This document shows, piece after piece, positions 43,213 to 50,903 of a DNA stretch of 64,000 nucleotides. The notes under the pieces were generated by a model. The model searched no databases, was not told where the DNA came from, and saw only the letters and a program-made list of their open reading frames with translations. Source of the DNA: Mucilaginibacter gossypiicola (GTDB taxonomy: Bacteria > Bacteroidota > Bacteroidia > Sphingobacteriales > Sphingobacteriaceae). The position numbers and the translations under genes were made by a program. The stretch spans positions 186,001 to 250,000 of the forward strand of contig NZ_FOCL01000010.1 in NCBI RefSeq assembly GCF_900110105.1, in the 5' to 3' direction. Every line of letters begins with the position of its first letter. Positions within the stretch are counted from its first letter, which is position 1.

Positions 43213-43687
43213 TGATCATCCTGTTTAATAAGGCAATTTGCGCAGAGTGATAAATATGGTGCTGTATTAAACCTGCTACCTGGTACTCGTAAGTTTCGTC
43301 GGCCTCATCCGCTCCCGGTTTACCGGCAACTATTTCGCTCCATCTTTCTTCCGGAAAATTTTGGATAAAGCCTGCCAGGTTTACATTCACCAGCTTTATA
43401 TCTTCAACAATCCATTTCCACTTTTGTTCGTCGGGCAGCCCGGGTTCGGGCCAGTCACCACGAACCGGCAGTTGGGCATCCATACCGTTCATGCGGTCCA
43501 TTACTTCTTCTGTCCAACCGGTCATGTGCAAAATAATGGCGGCAATGTTATGCACCGAGCCCGCGGGCTTTTCATAAGCTGCTTCAAAGCTGATGCTATC
43601 AACGATAGCATAAACCGAAGGGCCATACCATGGTTCGCCCGACAGAACGCTTTGAAGCTGGTTAAATAATTTTTGAGATGTGGTCAT
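43205..43687 (-). CDS. DinB-family protein
   Basis: A 160-residue four-helix-bundle protein. 'SVHNIAAIILHMTGWTEEVM' and 'GLIQHHIYHSAQIALLNRM' supply the three metal-binding histidines of the DinB/YfiT superfamily, whose members include thiol transferases. ATG 43687 ('MTTSQKLF') overlaps the stop of the upstream flavoprotein as ATGA and is preferred to 43717. The reaction is unknown. Confidence 0.85.
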   Translation of the reverse strand: MTTSQKLFNQLQSVLSGEPWYGPSVYAIVDSISFEAAYEKPAGSVHNIAAIILHMTGWTEEVMDRMNGMDAQLPVRGDWPEPGLPDEQKWKWIVEDIKLVNVNLAGFIQNFPEERWSEIVAGKPGADEADETYEYQVAGLIQHHIYHSAQIALLNRMING

Positions 43688-45234
43688 GATAATATTTTTA
43701 AAGCGGCAGTTGCGCAATTAATCCCATCAATAGCAGCAGAAATTATACCACCGGCATACCCCGCCCCCTCTCCGCACGGAAATAAACCCGTAACCTGTGG
43801 ATGCTGTAACGTCTCCCTATCGCGCGGAATTTTTACCGGAGATGATGTGCGCGATTCAACACCAACCAAAATAGCTTCGTTGGTATAATAACCTTTCATT
43901 TTTTTACCGAATACCGGCAACGCTTTACGCAAACGTTCATTGATCCACCCTGGTAAAACTTCTTTCAGTTCAACGCTTTTAGTACCGGGCAGGTATGAAT
44001 TAACCGGCAAATCACTTGATAAACGGTTCTTCACAAAATCAACCATCCGTTGTCCGGGGGCTACAAGGTTACCACCACCGGCTACAAAAGCAGCCTGTTC
44101 AACCTGCTTTTGAAAGTTGAGCATTTTAAAAGGATCATTGTCATTGCCGGCAACATCTTCCAGATTAATTTGTACCACAGTGCCTGAATTAGCAAAAGGA
44201 TTATTTCGTTTAGATGGGCTCCAGCCATTAACCACAATTTCCCCTGCTTCTGTTGAGCATGGTGCGATGATACCACCGGGACACATACAAAAAGAGAACA
44301 CGCCACGGTTGTCAACCTGTTCAACAAGACTATAATAGGATGGTGGCAGATCAGGGCCGCGCAATTCGCAATGGTATTGAGCGCGGTCAATTATTTCCTG
44401 CGGATGCTCAATCCTTACTCCCAAAGCAAACGGCTTTGCTTCAATCAGGATATTCTGGCTGTGCAGCATTTCAAACACATCACGTGCCGAGTGGCCCGTA
44501 GCCAGGATCACAGCATCAGACATCATCTTTTCGCCTGCAGAAGTCTTCACACCTTTGATCTTTCCAAAATCAACCAGCAGTTGAGTTACTTTGGTATCAA
44601 ACATGATCTCGCCACCAGCGTTCAGCACCGTTTCGCGCATGGCAGTGATGATCTGCGGTAGCTTATTGGTACCGATGTGTGGTCGTGCATCGATTAGTAT
44701 ATCTTCGGCAGCGCCATGAGCTACAAACATTTTAAGCACCTGGTTTACATCACCCCGCTTGGTTGAGCGGGTATAAAGCTTTCCATCTGAATAGGTACCA
44801 GCCCCACCCTCGCCAAAGCAATAATTTGACTCGGGATTAACAAGGCCTTGTTTATTGATATTGGCCAAATCACGGCGGCGTTGTTTAACATCTTTGCCAC
44901 GTTCAATAACAATTGGTTTTAACCCAAGTTCGATACATTGCAAAGCGGCAAATAACCCGGCAGGGCCAGCACCTACAATGATTACCGGCCTGGCAAATTG
45001 CACATTGGGGTAATTGATGGTAAACACCTCGGGCTGATAAGCCTCCTGCATAAAAACCCTCACCTGCATACGGTAAACAACACGGCGGCCGCGCGCATCA
45101 ATAGAACGTTTTAATATTTTTAATGCAGTAATATTTTTCAGGGGAATTTTCAGTGCTGATGATGCCAGTTGTTTTAACGCTGCTTCATCCTCGTGCTGTC
45201 CGGGCGGGCAAACTATCTCTGTTTCTTTTGTCAT
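43684..45234 (-). CDS. FAD-dependent dehydrogenase (COG2509-like)
   Basis: A 516-residue flavoprotein. The N-terminal 90 residues form a small alpha/beta domain typical of the family ('LKILKRSIDARGRRVVYRMQV'), then 'PVIIVGAGPAGLFAALQCIELG' binds FAD, followed by 'CFGEGGAGTYSDGKLYTR' and the C-terminal 'GLFPCGEGAGYAGGIISAAIDG'. This layout matches uncharacterised dehydrogenases widespread in bacteria; no substrate is known to me. It is first of three overlapping genes (with DinB and CoA-binding). Confidence 0.85.
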   Translation of the reverse strand: MTKETEIVCPPGQHEDEAALKQLASSALKIPLKNITALKILKRSIDARGRRVVYRMQVRVFMQEAYQPEVFTINYPNVQFARPVIIVGAGPAGLFAALQCIELGLKPIVIERGKDVKQRRRDLANINKQGLVNPESNYCFGEGGAGTYSDGKLYTRSTKRGDVNQVLKMFVAHGAAEDILIDARPHIGTNKLPQIITAMRETVLNAGGEIMFDTKVTQLLVDFGKIKGVKTSAGEKMMSDAVILATGHSARDVFEMLHSQNILIEAKPFALGVRIEHPQEIIDRAQYHCELRGPDLPPSYYSLVEQVDNRGVFSFCMCPGGIIAPCSTEAGEIVVNGWSPSKRNNPFANSGTVVQINLEDVAGNDNDPFKMLNFQKQVEQAAFVAGGGNLVAPGQRMVDFVKNRLSSDLPVNSYLPGTKSVELKEVLPGWINERLRKALPVFGKKMKGYYTNEAILVGVESRTSSPVKIPRDRETLQHPQVTGLFPCGEGAGYAGGIISAAIDGINCATAALKILS

Positions 45235-45584
45235 AACTGATGCCGGGTTTTTATCCCGGATGGTGCAAAGTTAAGAAAAAACCGCAGCCCCCAGCCCCCT
45301 AAAGGGGGAGCTTTTGATTAGCATTAACCTTGCGCTCGCTTTTAACGAGTACTTAATGTGGTTTCGCGTTTGTAACGCAAAAAGTATTGCTTCCCTCTTT
45401 TAAAAGGCTTCGTCCAAAAAAAGCTATACACTAAAAAAAGTATGCAAAACCGTTCGGCTTTGCACAATGACCGTACGCTATCGAACAGTTTTAAAACCCA
45501 ATAAAAAATAAAACATTAAAAATCAATAACTTACAAAATGGCACTTAGATTGGCATGCACCTCATGTATTTAAATAATAAAAAT
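45235..45584. other. 350-bp region between the flavoprotein and sigma factor genes
   Basis: It holds a family F-type palindrome (45291-45315) near the flavoprotein start and otherwise shows no gene. TAACGCAAAAAG and similar A-rich words recur but do not form a clear structure. The sigma factor promoter must lie in the right part; I cannot place it. Confidence 0.4.
45291..45315. repeat. Family F C-run/G-run palindrome
   Basis: CCAGCCCCCTAAAGGGGGAGCTTTT pairs CCCCCT with AGGGGG with one bulge. It matches the style of the hairpins at 4158 and 23098, but here lies upstream of a gene rather than after one. Confidence 0.6.
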
Positions 45585-46160
45585 ATGACTACCGCCGACG
45601 AACGCTTACACACAATATGGAATGGCTGCATGACTAACGACAGGAAAAGCCAGGAACAATTATACAGGTTATTAGCACCCCGTATGCTTGCCGTTTGCAT
45701 GCGTTATGCAACCGATAAAGACGAGGCACAGGATATATTACAGGAAGGTTTTATAAAAATGTTCCGCAATATGAAAAACTACCGTGGCGAAGGCAGTTTG
45801 GAAGGATGGATCCGCCGCATCATGGTACATTGTGCCATATCACGTTACCGTAAATTGAAGCCAATGGTTTTGGTTGATGATTTTGCGGCAGAGGAAGCTT
45901 CGGCTGTACCAATCAGCAGCTCATATAATGATAACGGCCTTGAAGCTAAGGATTTGATGAAACTGGTACAAAAACTACCAAAAACATACCGCTCTGTTTT
46001 TAACATGTACGCCATCGAGGGCTACTCACACCAGGAAATCGGTTCATCGTTGGGTATGAGCGAACTTTTGTCGCGTACTACCTTACACCGCGCCCGTACA
46101 TTGTTAAAAGATATGGTAGCCAAACTAACCATGCGCGAAGAACATTGCCTGGCAGGATAA
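45585..46160 (+). CDS. RNA polymerase sigma-70 family (ECF) sigma factor
   Basis: A 191-residue ECF sigma factor. Region 2 contains 'MLAVCMRYATDKDEAQDILQEGFIKMF' and 'LEGWIRRIMVHCAISRYRK'; region 4 contains 'LPKTYRSVFNMYAIEGYSHQEIGSSL' and 'RTTLHRARTLLKDM'. I choose ATG 45585 ('MTTADERLHTIW'); ATG 45555 and 45564 are in frame upstream. No anti-sigma gene follows. A short terminator is 45 bp downstream. Confidence 0.87.
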   Translation: MTTADERLHTIWNGCMTNDRKSQEQLYRLLAPRMLAVCMRYATDKDEAQDILQEGFIKMFRNMKNYRGEGSLEGWIRRIMVHCAISRYRKLKPMVLVDDFAAEEASAVPISSSYNDNGLEAKDLMKLVQKLPKTYRSVFNMYAIEGYSHQEIGSSLGMSELLSRTTLHRARTLLKDMVAKLTMREEHCLAG

Positions 46161-46204
46161 GCCGGTTCTGCCATTAACCTTATACAAATCATTTACAAAG
46201 CTGC

Positions 46205-46230
46205 AGCCCCTGATGGGGCTTTCTGCTTTT
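46205..46230 (+). terminator. Terminator of the sigma factor gene
   Basis: A 6-bp G+C stem AGCCCC/GGGGCT with loop TGAT is followed by TTCTGCTTTT. It is short but well placed. Confidence 0.6.
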
Positions 46231-46406
46231 ATAAGCGTTCAGATACTGTGCAATTTTTCTCATATCTCAAGTCTTACTGCTCACATCCTTCTATAATTTA
46301 CCGAAAAGCCGTAACTTGACACCTTGTCAGCAGCTCAGGCCTTTTGTAACAACGGTACGTGATTTGCACTCTAACCCAAAACATCACAAAAACACACGAA
46401 AAACAA

Positions 46407-46988
46407 ATGAAAAAGTTATTCTCAGTTATATTAATCATAGCGACAGCTATGTCGTTAAGTTCATGCAGCTATAACAGCATGGTCAAACTGGATGAGTCTG
46501 TTAAAGCCAAGTGGGGTGCTGTGCAAAGCGACTACCAACGCCGCAGCGACCTGATCCCTAATTTGGTTAATACCGTAAAAGGTGCCGCCAATTTTGAAAA
46601 AAGCACGTTAACTGCGGTGGTTGAGGCTCGTTCAAAGGCAACTTCGGTACAGGTTGACCCCAATAAGCTTACGCCCGAATCAATTAAAGCTTTCCAGGCA
46701 TCACAAGGGGAGCTAAGTGCTGCGCTTGGCAAATTACTTTCTATTACCGAAAACTATCCCGACCTGAAATCGAACTCTAATTTTCATGACCTGCAAATTC
46801 AACTGGAAGGTACCGAAAACAGGATCAATGTATCGCGTAAAGATTTTAACGATGCAGTTCAGGAATATAACAGCAAGATCCGTTCGTTCCCGGCCAATAT
46901 AACAGCCAAAATGTTCGGTTTTTCTGAAAAAGGCTATTTTACCGCCGAACCAGGCGCCGATAAAGCCCCTAAAGTAGAATTTAATTAA
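46407..46988 (+). CDS. LemA-family protein
   Basis: A 193-residue protein with an N-terminal hydrophobic segment ending 'SLSSCSYN', probably a lipoprotein signal, then the LemA helical domain ('MVKLDESVKAKWGAVQSDYQRRSDLIPNLVNTVKG', 'ENYPDLKSNSNFHDLQIQLEGTENRI'). ATG 46407 is preferred to 46359 because it begins the signal sequence. LemA proteins usually pair with TPM-domain membrane proteins, and two follow here. Their shared function is not settled. Confidence 0.9.
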   Translation: MKKLFSVILIIATAMSLSSCSYNSMVKLDESVKAKWGAVQSDYQRRSDLIPNLVNTVKGAANFEKSTLTAVVEARSKATSVQVDPNKLTPESIKAFQASQGELSAALGKLLSITENYPDLKSNSNFHDLQIQLEGTENRINVSRKDFNDAVQEYNSKIRSFPANITAKMFGFSEKGYFTAEPGADKAPKVEFN

Positions 46989-47008
46989 TTATTGGGTTAC
47001 ACCGATTG

Positions 47009-47086
47009 TTTTATGATTACACCGACCTTTCCCGGTAAAATCGACAACAATCGGTATAATCAAAACTAATCGGTGTAATCATAAAA
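47009..47086. repeat. 17-bp perfect inverted repeat just upstream of the small TPM gene
   Basis: TTTTATGATTACACCGA at 47009-47025 is the exact complement of 47070-47086. The enclosed 44 bp carry a related CAATCGGTATAATC. The right arm ends four bases before the ATG at 47091, so in mRNA the start would sit beside a long stem. Confidence 0.8.
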
Positions 47087-47090
47087 AAAT

Positions 47091-47525
47091 ATGGCTGTAT
47101 TTAACGAAGAGGAACAGCAGCGCATTCGCAAGGCTATTGAAGATGCCGAGCACCGCTCATCGGGCGAGATCAGGGTTTGTATCGAAAAGCGGTGCAGCGA
47201 AAATGTTCTTGACCGTGCTGCAAAATATTTCCAGCAGCTCAATATGCATAAAACTAAGCTCAGGCATGGAGTGCTCGTATATGTGGCCACTGTCGACCGT
47301 AAGTTTGCCATTATAGGCGACGCCGGTATTAACCAGGTTGTTCCTCCCGATTTTTGGGATACCACCCGCGACGATATGCTGCAGCATTTTAAATACGGCG
47401 ATATTGTTGAGGGAATTGTTACAGGCCTTAAAATTGCCGGCGAACAGCTACAAAAATATTTCCCTCATCAGGATGGCGATCAAAACGAACTACCGGATGA
47501 TATAGCCTTTATGGATGGCGATTAA
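47091..47525 (+). CDS. TPM-domain protein, short form
   Basis: A 144-residue protein consisting of a single TPM domain ('RIRKAIEDAEHRSSGEIRVCIEKRC', 'LRHGVLVYVATVDRKFAIIGDAGIN', 'GLKIAGEQLQKYFP'). It lacks the signal peptide and Gly-rich tail of the next gene and is probably cytoplasmic. It lies between lemA and the long TPM gene, so the three form a functional group. An inverted repeat precedes its start. Confidence 0.85.
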   Translation: MAVFNEEEQQRIRKAIEDAEHRSSGEIRVCIEKRCSENVLDRAAKYFQQLNMHKTKLRHGVLVYVATVDRKFAIIGDAGINQVVPPDFWDTTRDDMLQHFKYGDIVEGIVTGLKIAGEQLQKYFPHQDGDQNELPDDIAFMDGD

Positions 47526-47536
47526 AAATTAAAAAC

Positions 47537-48325
47537 ATGTTCAAAAAATTTATACTGTTTTTCGGGTTTATACTTTGCGTTGTTGCCGCAACGGCCCAGG
47601 ATTTTCCGGAACGCTCTAATACCCTGGTTACAGATTATACCAACACCTTAAACCCGGCCGAAAAACAGCAGTTGGAAACCAAACTGGTTGCTTTTAATGA
47701 TTCTACATCAACTCAAATTGCTGTAGTGATCTTAAAATCTGTTGGCAACTACGATATTAACGACTATGGAGTTCAGCTGTTACGCAAATGGGGCATAGGT
47801 CAAAAAGACAAAAACAATGGTGTATTGGTGCTTGTTGCCATCGGCGACCGTAAAATGAGCATCCAAACCGGCTACGGCGCCGAAGGTGCATTACCCGATA
47901 TTGTTACGCAGGACATTATCCAAAACGACCTTAAACCACACTTTAAACAAGGCGATTATTATGGCGGGCTTGATGCCGGTACCAACAGCATCATCAAAGC
48001 CATGAAGGGTGAGTATAAGGCGGCAAAAAAACAAAAGCAAAGTAACGGCGGTCCGGCCGGTTTTATATTTATTGTTATAGTTGTAATTATCCTGATCATT
48101 GTATTCCGTAATCGCGGCGGCGGTGGCGGCAGGCAGATCATCGGTCGCCGCGGCGGCGCAAGCCCCTTCTGGTGGTTCCTGGCGGGCAACATGCTTGGCG
48201 GTGGCGGCCGAGGCAGCGGTGGCGATTGGGGCGGCTTTTCAGGTGGCGGTGATTCAGGAGGTGGAGGCTTCGGCGGTTTTGGCGGTGGAAGCGGCGGCGG
48301 CGGCGGTTCAAGCGGTAGCTGGTAG
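47537..48325 (+). CDS. TPM-domain membrane protein with Gly-rich tail (YgcG-like)
   Basis: A 262-residue protein: signal peptide 'LFFGFILCVVAATAQD', a periplasmic TPM domain ('LVTDYTNTLNPAEKQQLETKLVAFNDS', 'DRKMSIQTGYGAEGALPD'), one membrane span ('FIFIVIVVIILIIVF') and a C-terminal tail rich in Gly and Ser. This is the usual partner of LemA. The low-complexity tail (about 48105-48320) raises local G+C and creates a long proline-rich false frame on the other strand. Confidence 0.9.
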   Translation: MFKKFILFFGFILCVVAATAQDFPERSNTLVTDYTNTLNPAEKQQLETKLVAFNDSTSTQIAVVILKSVGNYDINDYGVQLLRKWGIGQKDKNNGVLVLVAIGDRKMSIQTGYGAEGALPDIVTQDIIQNDLKPHFKQGDYYGGLDAGTNSIIKAMKGEYKAAKKQKQSNGGPAGFIFIVIVVIILIIVFRNRGGGGGRQIIGRRGGASPFWWFLAGNMLGGGGRGSGGDWGGFSGGGDSGGGGFGGFGGGSGGGGGSSGSW

Positions 48326-48355
48326 TCGTTCACAGTACAACACACATCCCAACCC

Positions 48356-48760
48356 ATGCAAAAAGATTACATCTTACGCGAGATTGAAAAGATCGTATAT
48401 TCGATAACGAGGCTCGCAGGTTTCAAAAACGCCATAAATCCTGAAGCATTTATTCAACATGCTGATCAAATGCTTCAGGATGAGTATGATCTAAAACTGA
48501 ACGATTTACTTAAATTAAGTATCGAAAATTTTGACATTTTACTCGATGAGAGAAATTATTCGCCAGAAAAGCTGGATGCTTTAGCTCAGCTGTTATATAT
48601 GTATTATGAGCCTTTTGCAGCTAATGACGAAACCTTAACTGCTTTACAAAAGATCATTTCTATATTTAACCTACTGGAGAAGAAACACAATCGTACATCA
48701 TTCGAAAATATAAACAAGCGCAACGCCATCTATCAATTTCTGCAAAACAACTATGAGTAA
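48356..48760 (+). CDS. Small helical protein of unknown function (134 aa)
   Basis: A soluble, mainly helical protein starting 'MQKDYILREIEKIVYSITRL'. This opening resembles the DUF6483 family, from memory; the rest ('LNDLLKLSIENFDILLDERNYSPEKLDALAQLL') looks like paired helices. Its end overlaps the NUDIX gene start by 8 bp, so the two are coupled. Confidence 0.65.
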   Translation: MQKDYILREIEKIVYSITRLAGFKNAINPEAFIQHADQMLQDEYDLKLNDLLKLSIENFDILLDERNYSPEKLDALAQLLYMYYEPFAANDETLTALQKIISIFNLLEKKHNRTSFENINKRNAIYQFLQNNYE

Positions 48761-49304
48761 AGATCTCACCTGGAAACTGCTTTCATCATCATATATCCAC
48801 AAAGGCCCCTGGGCCACCCTCCGCATCGATAAATGTGAAATGCCAAACGGCAAAATTGTTGAAGACTATTATGTGCTTGAATACCCCAATTGGGTTAATG
48901 CAGTAGCCATAACCGAAGACAACAAGGTGCTGATGGTAAAACAATACCGCCATGCTGCGGGCATTATTTCGCTCGAAATTCCGGGCGGCGTGATTGATCC
49001 CGGCGAGGAGCCAATTCATGCCATACGCCGCGAATTACTGGAAGAAACCGGCTACCAATTTGATGAATTTGAACTGATCTGCACCGTATACGGCAACCCG
49101 TCCACAGCCAATAATCAAACGTTTACCTATTTTACCAAAGGTGGTAAGAAAGTGCAGGGCCAGCACCTCGACGAACTGGAAGATCTGATTGTTGAAGAAT
49201 ATACCATTGAACAAGTAAAACAACTACTGCTCAATAACGAAATAAAACAAGCCATGCATTGCGCCGGTTTGTTCTATGGCATGATGAAGCTGGGAGTGAT
49301 ATAG
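48753..49304 (+). CDS. NUDIX hydrolase, ADP-ribose pyrophosphatase-like
   Basis: A 183-residue hydrolase. The Nudix box is complete: 'GGVIDPGEEPIHAIRRELLEETGYQ' (G-x5-E-x7-REL-x-EETG). The preceding 'VLMVKQYRHAAGIISLEIPGG' is typical of the ADP-sugar branch, which cleaves ADP-ribose and related metabolites. It overlaps the preceding helical protein gene. Confidence 0.88.
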   Translation: MSKDLTWKLLSSSYIHKGPWATLRIDKCEMPNGKIVEDYYVLEYPNWVNAVAITEDNKVLMVKQYRHAAGIISLEIPGGVIDPGEEPIHAIRRELLEETGYQFDEFELICTVYGNPSTANNQTFTYFTKGGKKVQGQHLDELEDLIVEEYTIEQVKQLLLNNEIKQAMHCAGLFYGMMKLGVI

Positions 49305-49306
49305 CA

Positions 49307-49762
49307 TCACTCCGGGCAATTATCCTTCCTCCGGGTATCAACTATGTAAATGATCTTCCATCCTTCCGTGGTTTTCATCAGTTGGAAAACATCGACGCCG
49401 CAATGGCTGTATTTATCATCTAAGTAAAACTTGTATGGCGCCCAAACGCTGGCCAACGGGCCATCAATTTTGATATCGTTAAAGGTTATACGCTCATCAT
49501 AAATACCTTTATGCGGGGTGCCAATCAATTTTATAAAGTCATTAGGATTTTCGATCTCTAAAGCTGTGGAGCCATCTTTTTTATTGGCTACACTATGAAA
49601 TACAATTCCTTTAGCAAAGGAGGATCTAAGCATTGTGCTATCACCCTTACGCATAGCATTAAACATAGTGTTGATGGTTTGTTTAATAGCATCCTGCTCC
49701 GTTTGCTGGGCGAAAGACTGGAACGACAATAAAGTAAATACAGCAAGGATAAGTTTTTTCAT
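49307..49762 (-). CDS. Exported NTF2-like (DUF4440-type) protein
   Basis: A 151-residue protein with signal peptide 'LILAVFTLLSFQSFAQQ' and a cone-shaped NTF2-like domain ('AIKQTINTMFNAMRKGDSTMLRSSF', 'ASVWAPYKFYLDDKYSHCGVDVFQLMKTTEGWKI'). Such periplasmic single domains are common in Bacteroidota and of unknown function. ATG 49762 begins the signal sequence and is preferred to 49789. It is convergent with the NUDIX gene, two bases apart. Confidence 0.8.
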   Translation of the reverse strand: MKKLILAVFTLLSFQSFAQQTEQDAIKQTINTMFNAMRKGDSTMLRSSFAKGIVFHSVANKKDGSTALEIENPNDFIKLIGTPHKGIYDERITFNDIKIDGPLASVWAPYKFYLDDKYSHCGVDVFQLMKTTEGWKIIYIVDTRRKDNCPE

Positions 49763-49926
49763 AACTAAATATACCTTATTTGCAATCAAGTTGATATGCC
49801 GATTTAATCATTTGCCGATAACATAAAAAAGCAAAATAACTCAAATTAAGCCTTCTTCATTTTTAAACTGTGCTGACATTTAATCTGAAGGCCTTCACTA
49901 CTTTGCGATAAACAAAAATCTATCAA

Positions 49927-50811
49927 ATGAAAAAGCTACCTTATTATATACTTGATGTATTTACCAACCAGCGATACAAAGGCAACCCATTGGCCGTAGT
50001 GAGGTGCGAGGGCGAGCTGGAATTATCTCAATACTATAACATAGCCCGTGAATTCGGTTATTCAGAAACATCATTCGTGTGGTATTCTGACGCCGAAAAG
50101 TCACTTAAGGTACGCTCATTTACCCCGGGTAATTACGAGGTTGGAGGCGGCGGTCATAATTTCCTTGGGGCCGTATCATTGGCCCTATTACAAGGATGGG
50201 ATATTTTTAATGGTCAGGGTGATGAGCATTGGGTAACTATGAAGAATGAAAAATTACCCGTTGTCATCAATGAAGAAAATGGCCTTATATTGGTAGCGGT
50301 AAAGCAGCAGGCCGCGAAGAATCTTGCCACTATTAACCCGGAAATCGTAGCACGAGCACTTGGTTTAGAAGCAAGCGACCTGGAACTAAATAATTGGAAG
50401 CCCACCATCATGAAAACAGAAGTAGCCCACACCATGGTTCCTGTAAAAAACAGGGCACTTCTTAATCAGGCTACCCCGAATCCAGATAAGCTTAAAGAAA
50501 TTTCAAAAGATTACGGCTTTGAGGGCTTTTACTTGTATACCACCGATGTTTCGGAAAATGACTATCTAACCGAAACACGCTTTTTTAACCCGGCATATGG
50601 TATTGACGAAGATCCCGCCACAGGAACAGCCGCCGGCCCTCTCGCCGGATTTTTGCAGCAAGCCAATTACATAAACGCCAACCACGATTACAAAATTTTG
50701 CAGGGTGTATTGGTAAATCATCCATCTACTATTCACGTAAAGGTGACACCCAATAATGTGTTGGTGAGCGGCTCGTCGGTGATTGTAATGGAGGGGGCAT
50801 TATTTCTATAA
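49927..50811 (+). CDS. PhzF-family isomerase-like protein
   Basis: A 294-residue protein with the two-lobed diaminopimelate-epimerase-like fold. 'LDVFTNQRYKGNPLAVV' and 'REFGYSETSFVW' (with the catalytic Glu) form the N-lobe site, and 'GIDEDPATGTAAGPLAGFL' is the C-lobe signature. No phenazine genes are near, so this is a general PhzF-like enzyme of unknown substrate. It is closed by a bidirectional terminator that also ends the ATPase operon. Confidence 0.9.
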   Translation: MKKLPYYILDVFTNQRYKGNPLAVVRCEGELELSQYYNIAREFGYSETSFVWYSDAEKSLKVRSFTPGNYEVGGGGHNFLGAVSLALLQGWDIFNGQGDEHWVTMKNEKLPVVINEENGLILVAVKQQAAKNLATINPEIVARALGLEASDLELNNWKPTIMKTEVAHTMVPVKNRALLNQATPNPDKLKEISKDYGFEGFYLYTTDVSENDYLTETRFFNPAYGIDEDPATGTAAGPLAGFLQQANYINANHDYKILQGVLVNHPSTIHVKVTPNNVLVSGSSVIVMEGALFL

Positions 50812-50847
50812 AAACCAACCACAATCGCCTGCTTCAAAATTAATGCT

Positions 50848-50887
50848 CCACAAAAAAGCCCTGCATAAATGCAAGGCTCCTTTGTGG
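50848..50887. terminator. Bidirectional terminator between phzF-like gene and ATPase operon
   Basis: The outer arms CCACAAA (50848-50854) and TTTGTGG (50881-50887) enclose an inner imperfect stem AGCCCTGCA/TGCAAGGCT. Both strands have T-rich sequence after the inner stem. Confidence 0.7.
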
Positions 50888-50903
50888 AAAAAATATTTAA
50901 AAG

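Noticed and set aside
47959..48357. Proline-rich 132-aa frame on the minus strand
   Set aside because: It is the complement of the Gly/Ser-rich tail of the TPM membrane protein; low-complexity G+C-rich DNA keeps the frame open by chance.
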